64,000 nt of DNA from Aspergillus flavus (lineage: Eukaryota > Ascomycota > Eurotiomycetes > Eurotiales > Aspergillaceae): NCBI RefSeq assembly GCF_009017415.1, contig NC_092408.1, positions 1,240,001 through 1,304,000 of the forward strand, read 5' to 3'. The stretch's first letter is position 1. Every line of letters starts with the position of its first letter. Below, in pieces: positions 33,584 to 46,147 of this stretch. Below the pieces are notes generated by a model that ran no database searches, was not told the DNA's origin, and saw only the letters and a list, made by a program, of their open reading frames with translations. A program made the translations under genes and the position numbers.

Positions 33584-34815
33584 TGTGAATTTTAAGAACA
33601 GGGCGTAAAAAACGATCAAATTCGTTGTATATACGGAATAGATATGCTCAAGAATGGCAAACCGGGACAAAGGATGAACGAGAAAATGCGAGGCGACGAC
33701 TATCAATCAAAGGAGCTTCACTTCCACTTGCCGCTTGGAAATTTTTGGTCACAGCAAAAAATGCGGGCCGCCATCTGATTGGTTGGTCCGCAGCTCCTCC
33801 GAAAGAACATCAACATAGGGAAACACGTCCCTTTGGCTTCATATGCTTGGCAATCCTAGCGGATAAAGTCCATCACTGATCAAGAACTGGTTCACATAAT
33901 CAACGTGGAGTGCGTTATGTTTACGAAGCATTCATGTTTCACACAGTGGTCGCAGCTCAAGGAGAGGCTTTATCCTACGCCTGTGCTTATATATATAACT
34001 CTGTGATGCATGGGTTTCGGTCCACATTATATACGTCTTTTCTCGGTAAGTATTTTTGATGCTCTTTATCCAGCGAAATTTTGGATGAGAGTAATTGCAC
34101 AGGATCCTTTCAAATGCCTTATGGGAAGTCTACCCAATTATACCTAGGTTTCCTGACATGGCGTCCTGTACAACCCCGTCCATCCTTATAATGCCGAAGA
34201 CTCATAGCTATAGACATTCCTATCTTAGGTGTTTCCCGCAAACTAGATTTGATCAGCTCTTCTGAAGCCGTCAGGAGACCGAAGAACCTCATCACCAAAA
34301 GGTCCTTGGCCAATAACTATATCGCCGTGTCCCGTATTCGACAAAGCCGTGTCCACCACTAGGCTAACTGAGGATCTCGCGGTAATACTTTTCCAGATCT
34401 CATTCAGTAACCCCCCTGCTTCAAGCTTGGCAGGATGAGAGTTCGCTGGTGCATCATTACTGTAAGTAAGAGGTAGCCATATGTATTTGAATAAGAGAGT
34501 TTGACATGCCAGGTTGTGATTTACTTACTCAAGAAGTGTCTCAGATAACAATCGCCGTGGGATAGCAGCCATGTCTTTCATTGACTGCACCTTTGGCAAT
34601 GTCCATATCTACCTAAACATCTACAATGCCCTTACTCGGACCGTGCTGGAACTTGATGTATTGAGGTTTCACACAGTGGGTCGAATCGATTTATCAGTTC
34701 CAGAGTATGATGGGGCGTGCGGTACTGAGGGTATAGATTGTTTCTTAACTAGCATAAATATCAACTAGGCAGGGTATCAACTATATCGATGCGCCACTGA
34801 CGATCGAACCCCTTC
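33584..34815. other. Gene-poor stretch with coding-like debris
   Basis: No intact gene. On the minus strand about 34255-34445 reads as a coherent segment (SLVVDTALSNTGHGDIVIG) preceded by what looks like a GTAAGT...ACAG intron at about 34450-34530, but the frame soon closes and no family could be named. Confidence 0.3.
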
Positions 34816-34960
34816 TCACGACCTCAGATGCCGTCATCAAAAAAGTTGGTCGCGCGTTTGGATTCGGGATGCGAGCAACAACCACTTTGCCATTGTCCAT
34901 ATGAGTCGGAATGGTTTGGTGTAATAACCTTCGCCCAACTTCCCAATACTAACACAAGAT
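34816..34960 (-). pseudogene. Kinase-like (APH/AIM9-type) remnant
   Basis: On the minus strand CVSIGKLGEGYYTKPF (about 34956-34909) and, after a frame change, MDNGKVVVARIPNPNA to TASEV (34900-34820) match the nucleotide-binding start of fungal aminoglycoside-phosphotransferase/AIM9-like proteins, in which the lysine of ARIPNPNA's preceding strand and TASEVAT helix are conserved. The surrounding sequence is full of stops, so this is a decayed fragment. Activity is not expected. Confidence 0.55.
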
Positions 34961-35701
34961 TCAGAAGACTCCAGTTCAATGAAGCCTTTGGCAGTTCAGG
35001 TATATCGAAATCACGGTACCTCTCATGGAGTTGCTCTTTCGGCCACTTCTATCACTGTATAAGCTTTGTGGATCTTCAACTGTAGTCCTTCTGTTCTTGC
35101 CTTCTGTATCCTCAGAATGGTGGGCGCCAGTATGGAGATAGGAAATGGCAGTTCCTCGGCGGTAACGATATGCAATATCGCAATCTCTCCCTGGTAACAT
35201 GCAGTGGATGGGATTCTGCATCAAGAGTATGAATCATTTCCTGAGTCTACGTCTATTCAATAGAACTACTCTGATCTCTTCACAGTCCAAACCCTAAAAG
35301 AAATCTATGATCCGCGGCAGCCGCTCCACAGCAGCTGAACTACGACTTTCTAAAACCTTTATGGATTCTATTAGCTAATTTCACACCTACTGAGCCAGTC
35401 ATTGGGCGTCCTAAACATGTCTTAAATTCCTAGAGCCTAAAGTGGGAATCGAAAGTGCCGGTGCGAGATTTGTCAGATGAGAGGATGAATCTGAAAGTAT
35501 ATACCCAGGCAAGCGTGTTTCGCCTATTCACTGAGGTCTGATCTGTCCGAATCGCACCTATACACTAGCCACGCCGTGAAAATGAGATGATCGACTTTGT
35601 GGAGGGAAGAAAGGATATGAGGCCCATATTACTTGTAGACTATGTTCCTATCTTCATTTGAGTCTATGGAAGCACAGAAATATACAAAGAAAGCTTTCGA
35701 G
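34961..35701. other. Gene-poor stretch, no gene seen
   Basis: Stops interrupt all frames and no family motif was recognised; it may include decayed flanks of the kinase-like remnant. Confidence 0.35.
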
Positions 35702-36686
35702 TTACACTATTGGTGAATCAAGGGGAATAGGTATGTTGAAGCATGGCAGCGCATGATGGAGCCAGACATTTGGCTCGACGTAGACACAGCGCTGCTCATC
35801 CACGTAATACCGCAATGGTACCCGGCCTCTTGGAAAAGTAACTTCTACGTACGCCTTGTCGTGTAGTCTGCGGGATATTGACCCCCGTCCACTGTTGCCA
35901 CTCTTCCACACTGCCCTCTACACGCATACTTCTCCGCGCGACCTTGATCACCTTGGCCCCCAGCCGAGCATGCTTGCGTAGCCACGGGTCAAACGGGAGG
36001 TTAGAGTCTGGTTTTCGAACTGTCGTACCAGGAGAGTGGGTTGCAACTGTCGTCGCCGGCCATAATATGTAATCGATCATATCTGTCGTTGGGAATTCAG
36101 ATTTCCGTGTCGGCCGTTGCGGTACTACCATTGCGTCAAAGTTGCGCTCGATGGCTGCTTGTTTCATAGCCAGGATAAGAGCTTCTGCTAAGCCCCGAGA
36201 GCGGTATTCTGGGGAAACGGTGATGGAAATGGCGGACAGTGCGTTGGGTGGTTCGGTTCTGGCTGCGGGGGGATCGTTGAACGAGGTTGGCCTGTCTGTA
36301 TCTTGGAAAATGCCTTCTCGGGCATAATATTGTTCAAAAGCTCGTGAGAGGATGGCATCATAACCTTCGTCTGGGAGGGTATGTAGCACTTTTGGGTGCT
36401 GAGCGAGGCCTATTTTGCCCCCGACTTTGGCTAATTCGGGCCAGTAGAATGGAAGAGAACGTCCACAGGCGATGATATGCTCTTGATCGTAGTCATCTAT
36501 CTGGACAATGGCGTATTGGAAACAAGCAAATGCTTCGATCTTGCTCAGTTGGCTGCAGTAGTGCTGGAGGTATATGTCTTGGTCAAGGAAAAGTGGCCAG
36601 GCAGCATTCAGTGGATGTGTTGGATCTTCAAGGGACTTCCAAAGATCTGGCCTGCTCTGGGCAGTGTGAACAAAGAAGTTGTCCAT
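35702..36686 (-). pseudogene. GNAT-like acetyltransferase with C-terminal frameshift
   Basis: A frame from 36686 gives a GNAT-type acyltransferase: ISITVSPEYRSRGLAEALI (about residues 152-170) is the acetyl-CoA-binding R/QxxGxG/A region in the SRGLAEAL form. The frame continues to WQQWTGVNIP, then reads on out of register to a stop at 35796. The expected family ending (AYVEVTFPRGRVPLRYY, then CVYVEPNVWLHH) is present in another frame running to 35702. The two join near 35868-35880, where loss of two bases in a C run would explain the shift. So either the gene is freshly broken, the protein has a changed tail of about 20 residues, or the sequence has an error there. Family call fairly good; substrate unknown. 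Confidence 0.65.
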
Positions 36687-37073
36687 TAGTCTGTTATCTG
36701 ATCAAAGGGGTATTGGTAGATGGCTATCAGGAAGAGATAAAAAGATTGAGACTGTCTACGACGGCAAGATTGCATTTTAGAATAGATTGAGAATAGTCGA
36801 GGACAGAGTAGAAAGTAAAAAAAAGCCATAGTTTATTGCGCGATTTCACGAGATCATCAAGAACAAAATGAGCAGCTGAATGCAGATCTTTTTTGCGAAT
36901 GGGAACCTGTATTTGTCCGTCGACGCACTTGGGATCGCGCCAATTGCCGTATATATCCAGGGTCACCTCAGCTGAAAGGGGTTCTACCTGCCGGGTGAGT
37001 AGCTATTGACGAGGATTAACTTCTCTAGTAATCATCTCTTCTTCATCCTGTCGTACAGCTGGGTCTCAGAATC
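36687..37073. other. Intergenic
   Basis: Upstream side of the GNAT-like gene and of the NRPS remnant. No feature recognised. Confidence 0.35.
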
Positions 37074-37721
37074 ATGACACTGTTCTACGAAACCCCAGAT
37101 GCAACCCCAGATCACCTTAACCAGAACACACAGAATGGTATACTGGCCCCTCAACAATCTCCGGTTCTAACTCTATTACCAAAGAGCGCTGGATTGAACG
37201 ATTTTCTCCCCACTGTCAGCCGACTATGCGGGACTATCGAAAAAGATGTTGAGGATGTTTATCCTTGCACAGTCGTGCAAGAAGCCTTGGTAGCGCTCTC
37301 TGTCAAGAACCCACGCACATACGTCGCTCGATAAGTGTATCGCCTGAAAGATGGCATTACTTTCGAGAGGTTTCGCACCGCATGGGATGCCACCGTCACA
37401 GCCCATACGATACTGCGTACGAGAGTCGTGCAACTTGACTCTCAGGGTGCGATGCAGGTGGTTCTGCGACAGGGAATTGAGTGTCAAAGAGGTACCAATC
37501 TCAAGCAGTATCTCGTCGACGACTGCGAAAAAGAGACGCCGTTAGGAGCACCACTGGCACGGGCTGGACTCATCAAGGGCGAAGAGCCTACCAGCCCAGC
37601 GTATTCTGTCATTACTTTTTGTCATGACACGACAGCCTCCGGTGTTTGTCTAGATCCTCCCAAACTATTTCAGCCCCGCTACTACTTATGCCCCCTGTGT
37701 GATAATGTTGCATTCAGATAA
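37074..37721 (+). pseudogene. NRPS condensation-domain remnant
   Basis: One frame, broken by TAA at 37332-37334, carries the start of a nonribosomal peptide synthetase condensation domain: VEDVYPCTVVQEALVAL (compare the usual EDxYPCTPxQ), then after the stop VYRLKDGITFERFRTAW and ILRTRVVQLDS. The family's catalytic HHxxxDG should follow; here the sequence goes VITFCHDTTASGV and then ends, so the active site is lost. Only about 200 residues of a protein usually well over 1000 remain. No adenylation or carrier domain follows. A relic of a synthetase, probably from an older peptide-metabolite locus. Confidence 0.8.
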
Positions 37722-40536
37722 AATACATCCACAAGGACGATACAGCCTCCTGTACATCGCTATGCATACCTATCTATTCATGTTTCGTGTATATAATGAG
37801 TTATAGCTCTGTACACCATCTTTCCATTCGTAAGAAGCCATACATTACAGAAAACCTTCTACTATATTGAGTTGCATACAAGAGTGTCAGCACCATTCAA
37901 GAGAACATCCTCGATGATATTCGCGACCTATATAGGATCTAAATCGCAGCTATTGGCTATCTTACTAACAGCTCTCCTTTCTTAGTAATGCGCTTTCTGC
38001 ACCACCGAGGGACATTTAGTAGGTTAGCGAATCTACGCGGCGAAGGGTGTACGCGATCGCAGAAGGGTTGCCTAGAGACTGGAGCAGTCTTTGTTAAGTA
38101 GCCGCTAACTAAGACAATCTCACACTCTAGTACCTTTGAAGGTTCTATGGGCGCATGTTTCACACTAGCTCCGGGTTATCAGCTGTGGAACGAACATCTC
38201 CGATAATGGCGTAACGGAAGGAGTGAAGTATTCACCTTACTGGATCCTCCCCCTCCTGGCCCATTTTACATATTTAGCATAGCTATTGATGTGATGATTC
38301 ACGTGGTCCTGCAGTTCCACCGCTGGCCCCCATTCAAGTGTCCCTGAGAAACGTTCAAAGCGGAAGCGATGTCGTAAGAGAGAATTGCAGTTTCGGTTAA
38401 TAGACCGGCTGCTGATATAGTTGGTTGTCATAATAGGTGGAGCAGACGCTATACGTATAGCCACTTAGTGGAACGCTATGTGGACGGGACAACTGTGGAA
38501 GTCGTGGAGACCAAGTGGTGCTTGGACAGACAAAACACCGTGACATAATTGGCTGTCCTTGAATCATGACTTGATAAATTTAAGAAAGTATATCTCTCAT
38601 ACTGAAAGAATAACAATATATCAAGTGGTAGTATGCACTACCGAACAAATTCCCCATGCTAAACATGATGGTATCTGTTTTGAAGCCAGATGTATGGGAT
38701 GTCTGAATGGTCGACTGCAAATTGAGTTCACGACGGTGATGGCATACGACGTTCATGAACAGCGGTGGTCAAGTCTATCAGCCATGTATGACAAGCCATT
38801 CTGAAATCACAGCGAGTGACATCCGTGGGTATTCTATGGTTACTATACTGTGTTCTCTTTCCTGACACGGCAATAGATGGCTGAGTGAGCCAAGGTGCCC
38901 GTGAAGCCACCACCATAATGAGAGCGATCATGATTGATGTCTTTAATAGTAGCTGGCACGAACAAAGGAGGCCAATGTCTCCATGGTAGAGATAGGGTAA
39001 TTGGCCAACAATTGACTTCATTGACAGTCCGTTACTGTCAGAGGTCTGTTGCGTGACCCGCGGAATGACCATTCTACGAGAGACCGGTTGGTGAACTGAT
39101 ATGGGACGGACTATCTAATAGTGAATGTTGGGTACGCGTCTTGACTGAGCTTGCAAGCAGTTGTAATACCCCAGCGACTATATAGAGTGATCTATGTTCC
39201 ATACGTCTCTCCAGCCGAGGTGCTGGGATGGGCTGTCTAAGCACTTTGTTAGTACGCGCAGAAAGGCTCTGGTCAAAATAAGGCGGCACCTTGTTACCAT
39301 GAATTAGATTACAATCGTGGAGTGGTTCTCAGACTTTGCTAGATTAAAGTTCTGAATGACTATCATAGCAAAACTTTTTATAGTCATACTTTCCCTCGGG
39401 CTTCTCTATTAGTTGAAGATGGGTTTCAAATGGTTAATTTCGAGGATATGTAATAGCGCTATTAACATCACAATCCGTTATTACCCACGTTAGAATAGCT
39501 GTCTACATGTAGCAATCTTTGTCGAACCTCATAGCCCGGTGCGAGATATTCCTGGGCAACCCAATGACGAATCGTCACGTTAGGATTGGGTCAAAGTGGT
39601 TTTAGATAGCCCAGCTACGTAAACTAATGCTGGTGGAAAGTTCTATGGGATAACTACGGAGAACATTATTTCCTATGAAAGCGACCTAGCAAAATAGATG
39701 AATCAGTGCTGGCAAATGTGATGCCAGATCGAGAGTCACTAGGCTCAGATCTGGAAGGCTGCTGCTTGGCATGTTTATGGCCTTCCAGCCCAGGCAGTCC
39801 CACTTTTCTTCATGCATGTAACGCCAAGTGACCATACCCAAGGGCCAATCTTGGTCAGCTTTTTCACCGAAGAGAAACATCCCCACTTTCAGCTGAAAGC
39901 ACGTTAGGGCTATTCGATAGACACGTATCACTATCACGGTATCACCCATATCCCTGCAGCCCAACTCGCTAAATTAATCTAATTTAGTTTTTCACTTGGG
40001 TGGAACCTATCAGCTAGAACCCTTGTCTCCTTTTTTCTTTCTTTCTCTCATCTGCATGTGAGAGGGTAGATTTCCTACTCACAACGTCAACTTGAGAATC
40101 GCCACACAATTGCTTCACCTCTTGCACCAACGTCATAAGTTTCCTTATTCATGATGACTCGCCTCGATGAAATTGGAAGAGTTCTTATTTAAGGAGGGTG
40201 CACATGCCTCTGTACAGCCGTGGCAATGATCCACGATGTGTGAAGTGTGTGGGAGGGCTGGCGGGCCAATTATCAGCCCGATGATACCTCGTCTCAGCAT
40301 CATGATAGCAGGGGTACCTATAGATGGCTGCATATGCATATGAGCGGTTTCCCTACCCCTCACGTCATTTTTCCACGCTCCTACAGTCTTCTGCAGATCT
40401 CGTAAATATTTAAACAGGCGTGGATGCGATTTGGGCTGTTTCTGAACTATATTTTCTCTGCGCCCGACTAACCCTATATCGACTTCGCTCCGATTGCTTG
40501 AAAGCCCCCTCGACCCTGACGCGTAGCAGATTCAAA
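37722..40536. other. 2.8-kb gene-poor region
   Basis: Every frame is broken. A 92-codon minus-strand frame at 39686-39964 (DWPLGMVTWRYMHEEKWDC) has a protein-like composition but no recognised family. The region lies between the NRPS relic and the P450 and is likely decayed accessory DNA. The TATTTAAAC at about 40407-40415 may be the P450 promoter's TATA-like element. Confidence 0.4.
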
Positions 40537-42465
40537 ATGGCTTCCCTACATTTGGCCAGCATCGCAATCGGAGTGCTTACTGCATACCTTGTGACCAAGC
40601 TTCTCACATTTAAAAAGCCTCCAGCGCCCCTCCCACCCGGTCCTCCACCTAAACCGATTATTGGTAACTTGAAGGATCTGCCTCAGAATGGAGAGCGAGA
40701 CTGGGAGCATTGGCTGAAACACAAAGAGCTTTATGGTAGATTCACACAGACAGTAATATTATCGTATACGTAATATTCAGCTAACGTGGACATTCCCATA
40801 GGTCCGATTAGTTCCATAACCGTCCTAGGTCAAACGTTTATCATCTTGAACGACCAAAAGCTCGCAGTCGAACTCCTTGAGCAGCGGTCCAAGTGGCATT
40901 CTGATAGACCCAAGATGTTCTTTGCGGCCGAGATGTATGTTTAAAGGGAGACATCCATTCGTCCATCTTGAAATATTGACGCGAACGTAGGTCTGGGTGT
41001 GGAGGCATTTTGGGATTAATCCCCTATTCCGATCGCTCTAGGGCAATTCGCAAAGCCATGAATAAGGAGATTGGATCGAAGGTAGCTGTTTCTAGATTTA
41101 ACGCACTCCAGGAAGCTGAGACGCGTCGCTTTCTACTACGGGTGCTTGAGGCGCCGGAGGAGCTGAGAAACCATATTCGGACGTAAGTTGAAGAGAAGAA
41201 TATTCCCTCCATTATGAATGCTTTGGTTTACCAAAATTGTAGAGAGGCTGGTGCGGTGGTTCTGAAACTTGCGTACGGGTACACTGTCGAGCCGCACAAA
41301 CAGGATCCGTTGGTCGATTTGGCAGACGTGTCCATGTATTACTTTTCGCTAGTGTGTCGCTATGGGGCTTGGGTGGTGGATGTTATTCCAAGCTGTACGA
41401 TCGTTACCCTGCCAGCCTTCCATTGAGTCCTAGCTAACTGCCTTAGTGAGATTTCTCCCTTCTTGGTTTCCAGGGACTGAGTTCAAACGCATCGGACAGA
41501 GGTCTAAAGAGGCTTTTGATAATTTCGGCGGGAAACCATATAATTTCGTCAAGCACCAAATGTCACAGGGCACACACCATCCCTCATATCTGTCAAGCAT
41601 TCTAGAATCAGAAGAAATTGAGCCTGGCTCCGAGAAGGAATACGTGACAAAGTGGTCCGCAGCATCGATTTACGCCGGCGGTGCTGACACGGTACGCATC
41701 ATATCAAAGCAAAACTCTACCCAAGTGCAAGCTAACCTTCAGCACAGACAGTGTCCACCATGGCATCCTTCTTCCTCGCCATGGCGCTGTACCCTGAGGC
41801 TCAGAGAAAGGCCCAAGAGGAGATTGATCGTGTCGTCGGAAACAGCCGGCTTCCCACCTTCGCCGACCGGGATAATCTGCCCTATATCAACGCCACTGTG
41901 AAGGAGGTCCTCCGCTGGCACCCAGTTGTACCAAACAATCTGCCTCATCTTTCTACCCACGATGATATGTGTCAAGGATACTTTATCCCAAAGGGCTCCA
42001 TAGTGATTTCTAATATCTGGTTCGTCGGACCTGTCCCATTTGTCCATCTCCGGTATCTAACATACTATTCACAACAGGGGCTTCGCACACGACCCAGACG
42101 TCTTCCACGACCCTATGACATTCAAGCCGGAACGCTACCTGGGTGACAATCCCGAGCCTGATTCTCATAGAATCTCGTTCGGATTCGGTCGCCGAATATG
42201 TCCCGGTCGAGTTATGGCAGATGCGGCCATCTACCTCAATATTGCACAATCTTTGGCGGCCTTTAACATTGGCAAGAAAGTGGTCGATGGGAAGGAGGTC
42301 GAGCCCCGAGTAGAGTTTCAGGCTGCGCTTATCAGTCACCCGGAGCCATATGATGTCAGCATTAAGCCTCGGAGCTCGGTGCATGAGGAGCTTATTCGCG
42401 CGGTGGAGGAGGAATATCCTTGGGAGAAGAGTCATGCGGATGAGCTTGTTAATATTAAGGTATAG
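40537..42465 (+). CDS. Cytochrome P450 (OrdA/CYP64-like)
   Basis: Model of seven exons: 40537-40735, 40802-40934, 40991-41182, 41243-41394, 41447-41691, 41748-42019, 42078-42465, 526 residues. N-terminal membrane anchor (MASLHLASIAIGVLTAYLV), proline hinge PPAPLPPGPPPKP, oxygen-binding AGGADT at 302-307, ExxR as EVLR at 360-363, FKPERY at 413-418 and the haem loop FGFGRRICPG with Cys439. Everything needed for activity is present. It most resembles the OrdA-type fungal P450s, first known from aflatoxin-type pathways but used in many others. ER membrane, electrons from NADPH-P450 reductase. The neighbouring regulator and SDR on the right, and the NRPS relic on the left, suggest a metabolite locus. 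Confidence 0.9.
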
Positions 42466-43521
42466 ATGCTTGACGGATGATTGGGGGTGTTTACTAGCAT
42501 TGAGAGGCGATCGGTGAAAGTGGAGGACGCTTGACTTGTTTGCTTTTTGGTTGAAATGGAATTTAGCAATAGCAGTTGAACCTTAGAATACCTTATATGC
42601 GTCTGTCCCGAATGAGTCAGTGGAATTGCTCAGCCAGGTTCTGTTTGTCCATACAGTGTCCACGGAATGAGATACGGAGAGTAAGGGTTGTAACCCTAGT
42701 CAACCCTATCATGTAAGTCCGCAACAAGGGGTAGGGTATGTGCTAGTAGTAGTCCCATTAAGCCTCCGATGACACTATGCTCGCCACGAAAGGACAATAT
42801 CTAGCCTTCATATATCCAGCCAACATGACCATTTTTCATTTGACTACTAGCTAATATATCTAACGAACGCGTACTAGGTACACTCGAATGGGAAACTCTT
42901 ACGATGTTACGATAACGACGGTTATGGGACCACATCTAACATACGAAAGCCCGACATTGATCGATAACACGTCTTTCTGACATTCGCCCTGCCTCTTAAC
43001 TTGGGTATCAGTGTCCTTTTAGATATGTAGGAATTACGCCGAAGAAGTCGTACAGGATGAATTGATAGTGATGGTACGCTTCAACTACCGATGGTTCAAC
43101 AGCAAGGAGGAAAAGAAGTGTACTAGAGACTGCTATACGAGCGATATGAATAGTATTCCCTGGATCTTGGGAGAAAGTGTTCCAGGGCCAAACTCGACAC
43201 TTGGCCATCCGGGGGTTTTCCGGTCTTCGGATATGGAGCCCCGCACACAGGCACAGGATTTCCCCGTTCCCCAATCGAGCCTGTGGGGGTCATCCGAAGT
43301 TACTACGAAACTTACTGGGACTTCTCGCCGTGCTGGTACCACGTGATATGGGTCGACTCACTAGGGATCACTTATCCGGAGCCAAAGTTAGGTGTACCTT
43401 ACCCACGGACACAAATTCCGGGGAGGGCAAAAAATTCCAGAACGACGGTCGAAACCTGCGATTAGATGGCCGATCGCTCAAGATCACACGCGGAAATTGA
43501 TTTCGAGGGTCTTGCACAATA
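42466..43521. other. Intergenic, about 1 kb
   Basis: Between P450 and regulator, both on the plus strand. Several CGG/CCG triplets occur around 43205-43240 and 43370-43385, possible half-sites for a Zn2Cys6 factor. No gene recognised. Confidence 0.35.
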
Positions 43522-46033
43522 ATGGAACAAGATATTGGCATAAGGGGGATGCTGAACATCTCCAATCACGGCCCCGCCAAACATGCGTGTCGAGAATGCC
43601 GACGACGTAAGTCTAAAGTAGGTCCACGATAGTTAATCCGTCCCCTGTCTTAGCAATTGCCGCGGCTCAAGGATTGCGGGCTGCAGACCGGCCTCATGCA
43701 TAGTCAATAATCTAAACTCGTGCTAGTGCGATCGTCTCTTGCCAAGTTGTTCGCTATGTGATAAGTTCAGTCGACGATGCATTTACGAAACGTTGTCAAA
43801 GACACCGTTAACCAGGCAATATTTGACTGAGGTCGAGGAGGAATTGACGCGGACCAAGGCTCTACTCTCCGAGCTTCTACCTGGGACTAGTCGTGACATT
43901 TCCAATGGGGAACGATTTATTTATCCTGAGCAGGGTACGACCGGCGACCGGGGTCTGACGTCCGAGATCCCTAACCGTGAGGGATCATCAGAGCAACCGG
44001 AGAGAGCCTATGTACCCCACAGCAATATCGGTTCCGAGACTATCCCTGCTCCGGAGGTCCCCAGCCGACCCTCGCTGGGTGTCTTCAGCGCTTCTTTATC
44101 GAATAGTGGCCAGCTATACGATTACTCCGATAGGAACCAGACAGGGATTTCTCACCGGGCCAATCGCCGAAGCCAGGACGCTGTCATGTCTATGGAGACG
44201 CCCCCTTCCGCCGGCAATGTCAACTTCGAATGGGATGAACGCACCGAGGACCAGGGTGGTGATGGGTTTGTAGATGGAATGGCTATTCTCCCTAGCCGTT
44301 CTAATGATGGTGGCTATTTAGGTAAGTCTTTGAAATCTAAACTTGCGCCTTATCATTTCGCTAAGTAGATGGCTGACTCCTACATAAGGCACCGCATCTG
44401 GTGCTGCGTTACTCCGAATGACTAACTCCCAGTCTGGCGGGGAAAGGCTTGACATGCCGGAGCCTGGTCGCCCATTTGAAACAGCATCTTCCCACCCGTC
44501 ACCAAGCATTCCTTTCGCATTGAGTTCTCTGTCTCAGCTGGAACCGTTTGTCGATGCGTACTTTTCCCTTTATCATTGCTCGTACCCGATCATTCATGAA
44601 GCGACATTCCGTGCGCAGTTCATGGAGGTCATTCCACGACCCACCAGCAATACCTGGCAGGTGTTGTTGTACGTGGTAGCAGCCTTGGGAGCTTTTACAG
44701 CTGCAGTGACGCCGACTGATGTCGATCTGGCCTTGTTCAAGGCGGCAAAGGCTCGCTTGACTATTGATGTACTGGAAACTGGCAGTCTGATTTTGGTGCA
44801 AGCGTTAACCTTGAGCTCAAACTACTTACAAAAGAGGAATAAACCAAACTCTGGATACAACTACCTTGGACTTGCTCGGCGGACTGCAATGGGAATCGGG
44901 TTGCACAAAGAGTTTCCCACTTCGAAAGCGTCCCCATTGGCAATGGAGATGAGACGACGAGTCTGGTACTGTCTCTATATCTTTGATGTGGGCGCCATCA
45001 TCACTTTCTCGCGGCCCTTGGAGTTTCCAGAGCAGGGAATTGAGACTCGCTTGCCATTAAACATCCATGAAAGCGTAAGTGTCCATTATCTTCCGATATA
45101 ACCAGTGCAATGCTGAAACTTCTGTAGGGTATTACCGCCAGTACACAGACCGCCCCGTCCCCAGTAACTGAAACTACTGTGTATACACATCTTCGGGCGC
45201 AAGCGATGTTCCATCTAAAGACAAACCTGATTTATACCAAAATCACTTCGACCTCATTCCCATCTGCGGCTGAGCTGATCGAACTAGATGACCGTCTTAT
45301 CGGCGACTGGTTGGCGTCTCTTCCGTACTTTTTCAATGAGGGGGCCATCCAGGCGCCCAAGTTTGCTCTCTGCCATTCAATCCTGCGATGGAGGTATCGT
45401 AATCTCCGCATCCTGATGTACCGACCGTTTCTGGTAGGCAAATGGATGCTCAACTCCGACCAAGGCCCGGACGGTCTCCGTGAGAAAGACGATACCCACG
45501 TAGAACTTGCCATTCAACGATGTTTCGATGCGGCCCGCGAGTCTGTTGAGCTTATCTCATCGTTCTGGGCACAACATCAGAAAACAACTATGGCTTGCTG
45601 GTATGGAGTATACTTCTTGTTCCAAGCGATCCTAATCCCAGTGATCTGTTTGCGGAACAATCCGTCAGATCCGGCCGCCCATGGTTGGCGGGAACAGATT
45701 TTTCAGGCAGTCAACACTCTCGAATCAATGGTGCCACTTAATGCGAATGCTGAAAGGTTTCTCAGAGTTATACAATCTCTCTGCGGCTGCTATCTCTATC
45801 CTCGCAGCAATGGCTGGGAGGGTCCAATCCAAGAGTCACCTGAGACACAGATCGCGAACCTCTACCCTCTGATGTGGCCAACGTTAGAGATGGCACAGCT
45901 CGATGGTGTGGATTCGGCTCTGTAAGTTCCCTCACGGACAAGATATTGACGAAAGGCTGACACTCTGCCCGTTCTTCTCAGACAACAATCTGTGATCAGT
46001 GACTTTATGCACCAGGTAACTGGTCTGCAATGA
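43522..46033 (+). CDS. Zn2Cys6 fungal transcription factor
   Basis: Model: exons 43522-43617, 43727-44321, 44389-45074, 45128-45921, 45982-46033, 740 residues. The zinc cluster spans the first intron: Cys at 23, 26, 33, 40, 43 and 50, spacing C-x2-C-x6-C-x6-C-x2-C-x6-C, with the basic RRRKSK between. A linker/coiled-coil YLTEVEEELTRTKALLSELL follows. The middle of the protein (from about 300) is the fungal-specific regulatory domain: YPIIHEATFRAQFMEV, YNYLGLARRTAMGIGLHKE, RRRVWYCLYIFD. Such proteins bind CGG repeats and control nearby metabolic genes. Internal Met at 43549 is an alternative start. It sits between the P450 and a minus-strand SDR and is a candidate local regulator. Confidence 0.9.
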
Positions 46034-46147
46034 CTGTGATACATTCCTGAATGGATTGTTACCTAAACCGATCTATTGTGCTGCTGGTAATATATTCATT
46101 TTTCTTTTGTGGCATTCATATACTTGACATTCATTCACTGGAAATAA

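Noticed and set aside
39686..39964. Minus-strand 92-codon frame in the gene-poor stretch
   Set aside because: Protein-like composition but no family, no splice continuation and stops on both sides.
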